A DNA stretch of 64,000 nucleotides from Methanolobus vulcani (GTDB lineage: Archaea > Halobacteriota > Methanosarcinia > Methanosarcinales > Methanosarcinaceae): contig NZ_VIAQ01000020.1 of the NCBI RefSeq assembly GCF_006546655.1, positions 124,001 through 188,000 of the forward strand, read 5' to 3'. Positions 46,060 through 54,550 of the stretch are shown piece by piece. The position numbers were made by a program, and so were the translations under genes. Under the pieces are notes generated by a model. That model had not been told where the DNA came from, made no database searches, and was given only the letters and a program-made list of their open reading frames with translations. The first letter of the stretch is position 1. Each line of letters opens with the position of its first letter.

Positions 46060-46433
46060 CTATTGACCTCCACTATCTTATTTTCCCAGTTTCCATTTGT
46101 GATGACTTTGTAATTGATAGGCGGGATTTTCTTCAGAAAGTACATAAGCGCTGAAAATCCGCATTCAAGGTGGACTTCTTCTCTGTAGTACCATTCACCT
46201 TCGTAGTGATCCAGCTCTTTTAAGGTCTGATCACTTATCTGGTAAATTTCTCCCGTAATAGTTGATACTGGCATTTGAGATATATCTTCGGGTTTAAGAA
46301 TTCCCGGGAACGCTCCAAGGTCAAGCATCACGTAATTCTCAATAGTCTGTGTTGCGCACACAAAGCGTGAACCTTCAAGTCGTGCATGATTCGGGTCACC
46401 TTTTTTGAGAGTGCCGTAAACGAAGATGTACAT
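46056..46433 (-). CDS. Gamma-glutamylcyclotransferase-like protein
   Basis: 125-aa AIG2/GGCT-fold protein with YIFVYGTLKKGDPNHARL and the acidic residue in LDHYEGEWYYRE. Reactions in this fold release 5-oxoproline from gamma-glutamyl amines, but many members are uncharacterised. ATG 46433 overlaps the upstream stop (TAATG) and its 3' end overlaps the radical SAM start. Confidence 0.85.
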   Translation of the reverse strand: MYIFVYGTLKKGDPNHARLEGSRFVCATQTIENYVMLDLGAFPGILKPEDISQMPVSTITGEIYQISDQTLKELDHYEGEWYYREEVHLECGFSALMYFLKKIPPINYKVITNGNWENKIVEVNS

Positions 46434-47623
46434 TAACTGAGTCCCACGTTCAGTTTCATTAATGTTTTTTTGACAGGATCCGGTAGCTGGCCGCACTGTA
46501 TGGCTTTCATCTGTTCCGGTGTGATCATTTTTATGGCTGTGGTCATGAGCCTGTCAGAGAGCATTAGCTTATCCATGAGTTTGCGGACATAGACTGCGGT
46601 CTTGATTTCAAGTCCCATCTGCTGCCTCCATCTTGTATCATACTCCTGAAGTCTGCATTTACCTTTGAGGAATTCTGCGGCTGTTTCTCCTGCAAGTTTA
46701 CCTCCGACCATAGCGGTGGAAATTCCTCCTCCGTTGGTTGCGATGATATGGCCTGCTGCATCACCTGCAATCAGTGTGTTGTGTGATGCTGTTACTTTTG
46801 GCGCTCCACCTACAGGGACAAGTCCTGCCACAACTGAGGTTATGGATGCACCTTCAAGCTTTTTGCTTGCGATAGGGTGCTTGTACATGAAACGTTCGAG
46901 ATAATCTCTGGCACAAAGATGTTCTTCAAAAAGAGCTTCCCTGATACCCACGCCTATGTTTGCGGTGTCGTCTCCCTGTGAGATGATCCATGCATATCCG
47001 CCGGGGACAAAATCCTTGCCGAAATACATCTCAACGGCTTCTTTATCAATGTCAACTCCGCTGAGTTCGTATTCAAAAGCTGTTCCGGTTCCCATTGGGT
47101 CTGAATCACGGAGCATGTTTGATGCTTTCCCAACTATAGAATTTGGCCCATCTGCACCGATTATAACCTTTCCTTCAACTTCGAATTCACCGAAGGCACC
47201 ATCCATGAAGAGTTTTGTTTCGTTCACTTCGGTGACGTTTGTTCCAACAAGGAGTTCTGCTCCTGCTCGAGCTGCTTCCTTTGCAAGGTGTTTATCAAAA
47301 CGTCTCCTGTCAATTGAATCTGCATCAACATCAAAACCTTTTGACAGGCCGTTTGGTGCTATGAAACGCTGATATGAGGCAGTAGCATGTATGCAGCTTG
47401 ATGGGATCTCCTCAAGTGTTACCGGTAGTTCTGCATTAGGGACAAGTTCCTGCAGAACGGGATAGTGGGGGAGAAATCCTCCGCACTGGAGTGGTACTCC
47501 TATATCCCTTTTCTTTTCAATAAGAAGTACTGACATGTCATTCTCGGCAGCATACATTGCTGCGGTGGAACCAGCCGGACCAGCTCCGACCACAATAATA
47601 TCATAAGAATCTTCAGGTGTCAT
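46433..47623 (-). CDS. Geranylgeranyl reductase-family flavoprotein
   Basis: 396-aa FAD enzyme saturating isoprenoid chains of archaeal lipids or related quinone/prenyl chains. The dinucleotide motif is IIVVGAGPAGSTAAMYAAE; CGGFLPHYPV and VIIGADGPNSIVGKAS and GDAAGHIIATNGGGISTA follow the family. Start MTPEDSYD at 47623 is chosen over 47680, whose extension has no family support. First of three overlapping genes. Confidence 0.86.
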   Translation of the reverse strand: MTPEDSYDIIVVGAGPAGSTAAMYAAENDMSVLLIEKKRDIGVPLQCGGFLPHYPVLQELVPNAELPVTLEEIPSSCIHATASYQRFIAPNGLSKGFDVDADSIDRRRFDKHLAKEAARAGAELLVGTNVTEVNETKLFMDGAFGEFEVEGKVIIGADGPNSIVGKASNMLRDSDPMGTGTAFEYELSGVDIDKEAVEMYFGKDFVPGGYAWIISQGDDTANIGVGIREALFEEHLCARDYLERFMYKHPIASKKLEGASITSVVAGLVPVGGAPKVTASHNTLIAGDAAGHIIATNGGGISTAMVGGKLAGETAAEFLKGKCRLQEYDTRWRQQMGLEIKTAVYVRKLMDKLMLSDRLMTTAIKMITPEQMKAIQCGQLPDPVKKTLMKLNVGLS

Positions 47624-47806
47624 GGTTGTTTTAAAGATTTGTGAATTGGTTTTTGCAGTTTGCACAAGTTGGCGGACCAAAAAGTGTATTTCGCCCGTAA
47701 CTTCTTTATCCCTGACTCAATATGCTTATCAAAAACCACATTCTATTAGATATATCTAACTATTACTGATAATTGTCTTTTAGGGTGAGTTTATCAGGCT
47801 CTTTGA

Positions 47807-48559
47807 ATGGTGAAAAACATGGTACATGAGCACAGGAACAATGTATGGGTAATACGCACAGGTTATTGCGGCCTGCAGGAAAAGTCCTGCATAGAGAGGG
47901 ATTTCATTTCTTTTGACCTGAACCTGCATATCATGGACCTGTTCGGTAACGAGCTGATGGATATCAAGCATCAGTCGCCCAGTTATAAGAAATATATGCA
48001 TTTTGGGGATAAGTACCGGGAATTTGACCAGAGGTTCAGGAAGGAGTTTGAGGATGCCATCAAAAACGTTGATTCGTCAACGGAAAGACCTGAGATGGTC
48101 AAAAAGATGAAAAGTCTTAACAGTAAGCTCCAGAAATTCGATGATGAGCTCAAGCAGTTCGATGCTACCATGCATGAGTTTGATGAGTTTGAGCGTGTGG
48201 AGCAGATGAAGAAGGCTTTGATCGAAAGGTTAAGCACTCCTCCGGTTGATCTGCTTGAAGTATGGGCAAAGGATGTGCTGCATTTTGTTAATGATGTCAG
48301 GAGATATGACTTAATAGTTATCCCGCTGATGTGTGAGAAACAGGTGGCAATTGGCAGGGTGCGTGATAATTACAAGTATCGTGAGGGCAAGGGTGTACTG
48401 AGCCATAGCAGGAAGGTTGACTGGCACGATACCAGGGTTCCTTTTGAGAATATGTTCCATGGTTTTGAGGATATACTGGATTTGCCGTCTTCTATTACTC
48501 TTCTTGATGAACCTAACAGGGATTTTGTCCTTGGCATTGTTGTGGATGATACTTTTTGA
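47807..48559 (+). CDS. PUA/EVE-like protein with coiled-coil insertion
   Basis: 250-aa protein. Residues about 11-30 (NNVWVIRTGYCGLQEKSC) and 165-215 (VRRYDLIVIPLMCEKQVAIG, DWHDTRVPFENM) together resemble the two halves of the EVE/Mrr-N PUA-like fold that reads modified bases. Between them is a charged coiled coil of about 70 residues. The split-domain reading is inference. Start may be ATG 47819, which has GGTGA five bases upstream. Single gene with TATA GATATATCTAA near 47750. Confidence 0.55.
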   Translation: MVKNMVHEHRNNVWVIRTGYCGLQEKSCIERDFISFDLNLHIMDLFGNELMDIKHQSPSYKKYMHFGDKYREFDQRFRKEFEDAIKNVDSSTERPEMVKKMKSLNSKLQKFDDELKQFDATMHEFDEFERVEQMKKALIERLSTPPVDLLEVWAKDVLHFVNDVRRYDLIVIPLMCEKQVAIGRVRDNYKYREGKGVLSHSRKVDWHDTRVPFENMFHGFEDILDLPSSITLLDEPNRDFVLGIVVDDTF

Positions 48560-48704
48560 TCATCATTTCTTCTTTTTAGCCACATCCCTTGTTTTGCTGG
48601 CAAAAGATTCTTAAAGACATATGAGTATAGCGTGCAGGTAATTCAATTCATGGATTTTATCAAATTAGATTATTAATCAAATAACTTATATTGAGTTGAT
48701 AGAT

Positions 48705-49457
48705 TTGGCAATTGAGAAAGGCGATTTTATAAAGATTAACTACACCGGTAAGTTCAATGAAGGACAGATCTTTGACACTACCGATGAACAGCTTGCAAAA
48801 GATAATGGTATCTACAACCCACGCGGTGTTTACGGCGGAGATGTTGTGATCGTTGGCTCCGGCCACACTATCAAGGGTCTTGATGAGGATTTCGTTGGTA
48901 AGGACGTAGGATATACCGGTTCCGTTACCATTGCACCTGAGATGGCATTCGGTCCACACAACCCTGCTCTTGTTGAGACTGTTTCAGTTACAAAGCTTAA
49001 GGACCAGCTCGCTGACCAGAGACCATATCCGGGAATGCCTGTTGAGCTCAACGGCAAACGTGGTGTTATCTCACAGGTTATCGGCCGCAGAGTACGTGTT
49101 GACATGAACCATGCTCTTGCAGGTAAGGAAGTCGAGTACGAGTACACAATCGTCGAGAAGATCGAGGACCCAATTGCTAAAGCACAGGGCCTGCTTTCAC
49201 TCTATACCGGCATGCCAGAGATTGAGGTTGAGGTTACAGATGACCTTATCAGAATCTACACTCCAATCGAGCTTGGCTTTAACCAGAGATGGATCGTATC
49301 CAAGATGACCATCGCAAGCGAGCTTATCGACAAGCTGGGCATTGCAAGCCTCGAATACGTCGAGAAGCACCCATACGTTCCTCCAATGGCAGAAGAAGCA
49401 CTTGAGGCAACCGAAGCTCCTGCAGAGGAAGAAGAAGCTGAAGCTACAGAGGAATAA
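48705..49457 (+). CDS. FKBP-type peptidyl-prolyl isomerase
   Basis: 250-aa long-type archaeal FKBP/SlyD-like foldase. FKBP core DFIKINYTGKFNEGQIFDTT and VVIVGSGHTIKGLDEDFVG; the insert-in-flap carries ITQKLKDQ-type residues; VDMNHALAGKEVEYEYTI closes the domain. A 100-residue C-terminal domain and an acidic Ala/Glu tail follow. TTG 48705 (then AIEKGDFIK) or TTG 48696 is the start; neither has a strong Shine-Dalgarno. Confidence 0.9.
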   Translation: MAIEKGDFIKINYTGKFNEGQIFDTTDEQLAKDNGIYNPRGVYGGDVVIVGSGHTIKGLDEDFVGKDVGYTGSVTIAPEMAFGPHNPALVETVSVTKLKDQLADQRPYPGMPVELNGKRGVISQVIGRRVRVDMNHALAGKEVEYEYTIVEKIEDPIAKAQGLLSLYTGMPEIEVEVTDDLIRIYTPIELGFNQRWIVSKMTIASELIDKLGIASLEYVEKHPYVPPMAEEALEATEAPAEEEEAEATEE

Positions 49458-49589
49458 TCTTCCTCTTCTTTACTTCACTTTTATACTGAATAGGATTTTT
49501 CTTTACAGTATCACTGACAATTTCTGTTAGTATCGATTTTGTATCAAAACCCTTATATTCTAGCTCGCTATTAAGATACCATCCGACAT

Positions 49590-49675
49590 GCTGAGGTAGC
49601 CAAGTGGACTACGGCGCCGGTCTTGAAAACCGGTAGTGCTAACGCGCTGCGGGAGTTCGAATCTCCCCCTCAGCG
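49590..49675 (+). tRNA. tRNA-Ser (anticodon UGA)
   Basis: 86-nt class II tRNA. Acceptor GCTGAGG/CCTCAGC with discriminator G; D stem GCC/GGC; anticodon stem CCGGT/ACCGG with loop CTTGAAA (anticodon TGA); long variable arm; T arm GGGAG TTCGAAT CTCCC. CCA is not encoded. The next 14 bases lead into a virus-like pseudogene, so this tRNA is a plausible integration site. Confidence 0.97.
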
Positions 49676-49688
49676 TACTTCTAGAATT

Positions 49689-50087
49689 TTAATACTTACA
49701 CATTTTAATCATCCTTGGAAAACACACTTTTGTCAGGGAACGGACATCTATGTCTTTAGCCCAGCTACCGCTGAGTGAAGAAGCAGTAGCATAGGGACTC
49801 CATTTCTTTGGTCAAGTCCCGTCATCTATTTTTTGCGAGGCAATAGAATCAGTGATGTCGGCACAGACACGTACCTGGTTTTTTTCTTTCCAGACATCGA
49901 GCACTTTGCCGATCTCAGCATTAGGATCTTCAGAAAAGTCACAGCCGTGTGGAGAATCGCGAGGGCAGACACGGATAACTGCGTTTTTAAGAGAAGAAAT
50001 AGCGTTGACTGCCTCGGAAGATGTGACTCCTCATCCATTAGAATTGAGTTTGTCTAATGGAAAAGCTGTTCCTTCAATTATTACCAT
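49689..50087 (-). pseudogene. Virus-like (prohead protease-like) gene with two in-frame TGA codons
   Basis: From ATG 50087 an open frame of 133 codons, without any frameshift, reads MVIIEGTAFPLDKLNSNG-TGA-GVTSSEAVNAISSL, then VCPRDSPHGCDFSEDPNAEI, VLDVWKEKNQVRVCADITD and KIDDGT-TGA-PKKWSPY to TAA 49689. It resembles head-protease or capsid-type proteins of proviruses. Both TGA codons (19 and 92) lie where Trp is expected (NG-W-G and GT-W-P), while three other Trp positions use TGG. The C-terminus is foreshortened. It abuts tRNA-Ser, so this is probably a provirus relic. Confidence 0.55.
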
Positions 50088-50314
50088 TAGATACTGCAGG
50101 GTGTATGTCAACGATATAAAAATTTTATGGCAAAAATAGAGAAAAGGAGCGACATATTTGATTCATACAATAAAATCAGTATAATACTAGTTACTATATT
50201 ATTCAATATATATTACATTCACAAAAAATATATAATGTCGTAAACTATTTATCTCATAAAAATATAAATGTCTCCATTATTTGCCCTTCGTGGCGAAAAC
50301 GGAGATAATATAAA

Positions 50315-50383
50315 ACGAAACATGCACAATAACAATAATATTCAGTTTACCCAATAACCTGATGTTTTATTGTGTACTTTCGT
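50315..50383. ncRNA. Long inverted repeat, possible small RNA or operator
   Basis: ACGAAACATGCACAATAA (50315-50332) pairs with TTATTGTGTACTTTCGT (50367-50383) over 17 positions with one small interruption, around a 34-nt AT-rich loop. On the minus strand the TATA-like CTATTTATAATT at 50398-50409 would place a start at the edge of the right arm. The gap from 50088 to 50481 otherwise shows no gene. Confidence 0.35.
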
Positions 50384-50481
50384 TGTAGACTCAAAACTAT
50401 TTATAATTTGCGTATTTTTTCGATTTTTATAAATCGTAATTGATTGTAGTTGAACATCTCTGTAAAAACTGAGGTGAAATC

Positions 50482-50631
50482 ATGGGAAATGTATTCCATG
50501 CAGGGTTTATGACATACCTGTTAATAGCAGTCATTGCTTTTGTTTTGCTTGCAATGGTTGCACCAAACACAGCCGATTCAATATTGTCGTCGATTACTGA
50601 CTTGTCACAAGCCGCACAAGGTATTGAATAA
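50482..50631 (+). CDS. Small single-pass membrane protein
   Basis: 49-aa protein, MGNVFHAGFMTYLLIAVIAF and VLLAMVAPNTADSIL, i.e. one membrane helix and a short amphipathic tail. Ribosome-binding site GAGGTG is 7 bases before ATG 50482. A strong terminator follows immediately. A TATA box near 50397-50408 gives a leader of about 50 bases with the palindrome CGATTT TTAT AAATCG (50421-50436). The layout of an efficient transcription unit suggests it is real; function unknown. Confidence 0.65.
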   Translation: MGNVFHAGFMTYLLIAVIAFVLLAMVAPNTADSILSSITDLSQAAQGIE

Positions 50632-50667
50632 TGATAGGAGCTCAGCACTTATCATTCTTTTTTTTTT
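50630..50667 (+). terminator. Hairpin and T10 terminator after the small membrane protein
   Basis: AATGATA and TATCATT form a perfect 7-bp stem beginning at the stop codon, followed by ten T residues (50658-50667), the form of an intrinsic terminator. Confidence 0.75.
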
Positions 50668-50749
50668 AAATGGAAAAACGAATATCTGTTAAAGTATAGC
50701 AACAACACTGTAATATTTCAAAAAGATAAAACCGCATGGAGAAATTTAT

Positions 50750-51196
50750 TTGAAATCAATCTATGTTATTATTATAGTTAGCTTATTAATATTAACCACG
50801 GGATGTGTTTCTACAAATACACCAGAAGAAACAGTTACTTCATTTGCATATTCTGCAAGCACGGGCGACAGCAATACTTGTTATGAGCTAATGTCCAGCG
50901 AATACAAGAACAATACTACATTAGATGACTTTGCCACCAGCATACAAGATGATGGGGATAGCTGGTATGAATATAAGTTCATTAGTGTCATTGAAGGAAG
51001 TAAAAAACTTAATAAGAATTCTGCTTTTCTTGAAGTTGAATATGAAAAAGAGTCGATATCTGACGATAAATCATTTGGGTTAACAAAGTTACTTGGTAAA
51101 GCATTGGGTCAGGAATATGTTTTCACAAAAAGAATTGAATTGATAAACGAATCGGATGGATGGAAAATAAAAGATTTCCATGTGGAATTGAGATAA
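50750..51196 (+). CDS. Lipoprotein of unknown function
   Basis: 148-aa lipoprotein; lipobox LTTGC (Cys near 19). The mature part resembles small DUF4878/NTF2-like secreted domains (FAYSASTGDSNTCYELMSSE and KRIELINESDGWKIKDF). TTG 50750 is the start, with GGAG nine bases before it. Confidence 0.65.
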   Translation: MKSIYVIIIVSLLILTTGCVSTNTPEETVTSFAYSASTGDSNTCYELMSSEYKNNTTLDDFATSIQDDGDSWYEYKFISVIEGSKKLNKNSAFLEVEYEKESISDDKSFGLTKLLGKALGQEYVFTKRIELINESDGWKIKDFHVELR

Positions 51197-51203
51197 AACA
51201 GTA

Positions 51204-51428
51204 TCATTCAACCACCTCAAACAGAAGCCCATTATCGCCTGAATAAGGCTTCGTGTGATCATTATCGCCTTTCCAGATCTCCTCAGGAATGCCATCCGGG
51301 AAAGCATCGCAAGTGTGCTTCATGTCAGCTGTGAAATGAAGGTGCATGCATTTTGTACAGACCGGGCTAAAGAAGATATCGTCAAGAACAGAATCGTCCA
51401 GTACTATGGCATCACTTTCTGCAGCCAT
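51204..51428 (-). CDS. Small cysteine-containing conserved protein
   Basis: 74-aa protein with CTKCMHLHF and HTCDAFPDGIPEEIWKGDND, a pattern seen in small conserved bacterial/archaeal proteins of unknown function; the three Cys and His may bind zinc. It starts at ATG 51428, overlapping the stop of the broken upstream gene (TAATG), so the two were an operon. Confidence 0.65.
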   Translation of the reverse strand: MAAESDAIVLDDSVLDDIFFSPVCTKCMHLHFTADMKHTCDAFPDGIPEEIWKGDNDHTKPYSGDNGLLFEVVE

Positions 51429-51672
51429 TATTGATCAATCCACGTATATTTATACTCTGATATATTATTTGAGAGTTTTCTCCATATCTCCTTGGCTGCG
51501 AATTGTGATTCGTCTCCGAATGGCCAGAATGCGTGGCTTGGTTCTTTGTTGAATTCGCTTTCAGCTGGTTTGTTATAACCATTACGCTGTTGGTGCCATA
51601 GGCCCATTCCTCAAGGTCTCTAAAGATGGCTATCATTCTCTTCAGCGCATCACCTTGAGATAAAAATGATTG
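51428..51672 (-). pseudogene. Frameshifted and 5'-truncated gene upstream of the 51204 CDS
   Basis: One frame gives ALKRMIAIFRDLEEWAYGTN and VMVITNQLKA; the adjacent frame then continues EFNKEPSHAFWPFGDESQFA and AKEIWRKLSNNISEYKYTWI to a stop at 51428. The two join if one base is gained or lost near 51552. The reading frame begins abruptly after a stop at about 51675 with no start region. Probably a decayed gene. Confidence 0.6.
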
Positions 51673-51690
51673 TTAATTTGGTTTGTGTGA

Positions 51691-51975
51691 ATAGGTTTTA
51701 ATGAAGAACACGTTACTTACAATATAATTTATTCCAATGGGTCAGATATTGGATATGAAAGTCTTCCTTCAATAGATGCAATGGGTGATGACTATCTGAT
51801 TGAATTGAAGCCAAACGAGTCACTGTCCATCAATGTCAGTTCCATTTCATGGGAGCCTTTTGCAAAAGGCAATCATTCTTTATCTTCAAAGTATTTTACT
51901 GGCTATAATATTTTTACCAAACCACACTGGAATGGGTTTCTCAGATCAAATAACATAACATTAATAGTCGAGTAA
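51691..51975 (+). pseudogene. C-terminal fragment of a secreted beta-sandwich protein
   Basis: An open frame, NEEHVTYNIIYSNGS, SLPSIDAMGDDYLIELKPNE and NVSSISWEPFAKGNHSL to a stop at 51975, has no start codon before the interior ATG 51781 and runs up to an in-frame TGA. It resembles the C-terminal part of an exported immunoglobulin-like domain protein. Its broken 5' end lies about 20 bases from the broken end of the minus-strand pseudogene. Confidence 0.5.
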
Positions 51976-52107
51976 TTTTAGCAACGCTATTGCAAAAGTA
52001 CAACATAATTATTATTGCCCAATTAAACACTAAATTTCAAATGTCAACACATTTATTAAGTCTTACAACTTCATAAACAATCAGGATTGTAAAAGGTGTT
52101 ATTGAGC

Positions 52108-53037
52108 ATGAGCAAAACATTAGGATGTGCTATCTGTCTAATTATAATCATATTATGCACGGGATGCATCGAAGATAAACAAGCACAGGTAATCGATGGA
52201 GACGAATGCACGGATACGCGTAATCCTCTTACAGAAGAAGACATAGCTTTAATTGATAATTTTGCTGAAAGTCTAAATGACGCAGAGGAAATAGCATCCT
52301 ATGTCGAGAAGATGGAAGTAATAGATTTTTATAGCCGGCCTAATGCAGGCTATATATTTCCCGAAGAAGTATTTTACATGAGTGAAGATGAATTGGATGA
52401 TTTAGAAGATACAGAGTCGCTTATCCACTTTAACAGAACACCAATTCATTTTGTAGGTCTCAACAACATCGAAGAGTTTGGCGATGTGGAATATGGCAGG
52501 TCACATTTGAATGCACTCATATCTTCTGCATTTACTCCGATGTATGGCGTTGAAGACGAACAACTTAATTGCATAATATTTTCCAGAAATATCCTCTTTA
52601 ATCATTGTTTATCAGAGGAACATAAAGAAAGATTAAAAAGCGCCTTAAAGGTAGTTGATACATGGGGTCAATTCAGAGAAAGCATGCTACATGCGAATGT
52701 TCCGATAAACGGTTCTGACGCAAACAGAACATTTGCAATTGATAATGTTGAAAATGTAAATGTAATAATGAAAACTGAATGGAAACAAGATGATCTTAAA
52801 CAGTATTTCGAATTTTTGGATTCATCTGGATTTAATTCATCTGAAGACTTATTGTCTTTTTCACGTCAATTCACAGTTGCAAAAAAGGGCATTGATGACG
52901 ATATGTCTGAAAGTGCACAGGTTAAGATACTCGATGCAAGAGTGTATGTAGTTACCAATTTCCCTCAATATAGTGATGAAGGTATTCAAAAAGACGATAT
53001 GCGTGCGTATCTCATTTTGCATGACTATAAAGGATGA
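52108..53037 (+). CDS. Lipoprotein of unknown function
   Basis: 309-aa lipoprotein; lipobox LCTGC. The acidic mature protein has PLTEEDIALIDNFAESLNDA, a Pro-His segment FNRTPIHFVGL and an Asn-rich C-terminal part. I recognise no family. ATG 52108 has AAGGTG nine bases before it; an earlier TTG at 52096 is less likely. Confidence 0.6.
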   Translation: MSKTLGCAICLIIIILCTGCIEDKQAQVIDGDECTDTRNPLTEEDIALIDNFAESLNDAEEIASYVEKMEVIDFYSRPNAGYIFPEEVFYMSEDELDDLEDTESLIHFNRTPIHFVGLNNIEEFGDVEYGRSHLNALISSAFTPMYGVEDEQLNCIIFSRNILFNHCLSEEHKERLKSALKVVDTWGQFRESMLHANVPINGSDANRTFAIDNVENVNVIMKTEWKQDDLKQYFEFLDSSGFNSSEDLLSFSRQFTVAKKGIDDDMSESAQVKILDARVYVVTNFPQYSDEGIQKDDMRAYLILHDYKG

Positions 53038-53244
53038 AATCCTTTTTAGCATTTTTTAGCCTTTGTTCTTTATTAGTTCCAGTCTGAGTAAAAATGTGGA
53101 TTATTATCCCATCTCTCCCGAACACTATTATTTGTAGTACATAGCTTATCAGTTTCAGCATTCTTTGTTAAGTGTAAAGAATTTTTAATCTGAGCACTAA
53201 CCTTATCTTATTAAAGTACCTAACTATCTATAATATACTGAATC

Positions 53245-53258
53245 TCACCTTCAGGTGA
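53245..53258 (+). promoter_or_regulatory. Hairpin next to the ribosome-binding site of the 53268 gene
   Basis: TCACC and GGTGA pair around TTCA directly before AAGGAGGG, so folding could mask or expose the ribosome-binding site. Short and tentative. Confidence 0.3.
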
Positions 53259-53267
53259 AGGAGGGTG

Positions 53268-54458
53268 ATGATCACGAAAATCACTAAGTCTCCTGAATTC
53301 CAGGCAAGTATATGCATAGGTTTTTTATTTTCAATTACTGTGCTTTCGCTTGGATTGTACTATAATTCTTTAAGAACTCTGGCAGGATCTCCAAAAAATC
53401 CCAATCCTTATCCAGTGATAGCCCTCTTTTCACTCGCAATTGTAACGTTGATTGTCTATATTATTTCAGGTTGGTATAAAATAAAGCAGAAAAAGAAAGC
53501 GGAGTTAAACACTAAAAAATCCACAACTGTAGAGTATAACTCTGGAGATTGTTTTAAATATGTTCCTATTTTGAGTGTACTGGTAATTATTCTTCTAAAC
53601 TTCACGAATCAAATTACATCTTTTTTTATTGATTTCCTAAATAATTCCAATGCATCAGATACTCAAATTGTGACTATATTATTGCTGATAGTTGCAATAT
53701 GGACTGGCTTTAGATATTGGTTAATGAACTATCCTATTATACGGGAAAATAAGACACTTATTGCTATAATCCTGATTGTATCAATCGTATTGATTATTTT
53801 TTTCTTAACGCATAACTATGCATTCTCTATTGTTATCAATTATATTCATACACAATTTACAGATATTTTTATTCCTCTTATTAGTGCGTTTGCAGGTGCT
53901 GGTGCTGCTGCACTTATGTATCATGTATTAGAGAAAAAAAGAAAAAGAGAACAGAAAACCGCTGATTTTATTGACGAATTCTTTTCCAACGATTTCACAA
54001 TGCATAGGGCATCTCTCTATAAAACTCATAAAAATGCAACATATGGCAATAATATTACCTATGAAGATACGATTCTAATGGAAATAGCCAGGGGATTTCT
54101 ATATCATGTGGTGGGGGAATATTATGAGGGCAATACACAGATTGATAATTTGTCAGAACACCAGCATATGGTTATTTACTTTGGATATTTGAAACGGCTA
54201 TATTTCTCAATAAAAAAGGGGCAGGTCAATGAGGATGAAATCAGAAATGCACTTTCTTACGGCATGCGATGGCATGCAGAACTCGTACTAAGTATATGCA
54301 AAAAAATAGAATACCTTACAAAAAATGAATCCTCTTATAAAATAGGAAATGATACTTTTTGTTATAGGCCACCATCGTTTGTTGACGAAATTGAGAAATT
54401 GCACAAAGAATTAGAAATAGATAATGGTAGCATTCACAAAAAATGTCCACAAAAATAG
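53268..54458 (+). CDS. Multi-pass membrane protein with C-terminal cytoplasmic domain
   Basis: 396-aa protein. Five or six hydrophobic helices in residues 10-225 (e.g. VIALFSLAIVTLIVYIISGW, TLIAIILIVSIVLIIFFL and a glycine-rich LISAFAGAGAAALMYHVL) precede an acidic-basic domain (KTADFIDEFFSNDF, HQHMVIYFGYLKRLYF) similar in layout to DUF4760-like proteins. Function unknown. GGAGG precedes ATG 53268; the GTG at 53265 is too close to it. Confidence 0.6.
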   Translation: MITKITKSPEFQASICIGFLFSITVLSLGLYYNSLRTLAGSPKNPNPYPVIALFSLAIVTLIVYIISGWYKIKQKKKAELNTKKSTTVEYNSGDCFKYVPILSVLVIILLNFTNQITSFFIDFLNNSNASDTQIVTILLLIVAIWTGFRYWLMNYPIIRENKTLIAIILIVSIVLIIFFLTHNYAFSIVINYIHTQFTDIFIPLISAFAGAGAAALMYHVLEKKRKREQKTADFIDEFFSNDFTMHRASLYKTHKNATYGNNITYEDTILMEIARGFLYHVVGEYYEGNTQIDNLSEHQHMVIYFGYLKRLYFSIKKGQVNEDEIRNALSYGMRWHAELVLSICKKIEYLTKNESSYKIGNDTFCYRPPSFVDEIEKLHKELEIDNGSIHKKCPQK

Positions 54459-54550
54459 TAATACTACAAATTATTGCGCTTCTTAGTATTATCCAAAAGA
54501 ACTTAAATAGTCATAAAACCAACCACTAATTAAAAAAGAGTGGCTATAAT

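Noticed and set aside
49689-50087. Genome-wide TGA = Trp code
   Set aside because: Many intact genes end in TGA with normal family lengths (for example metY and deoA), so a general reassignment is excluded; only local or viral recoding remains possible.
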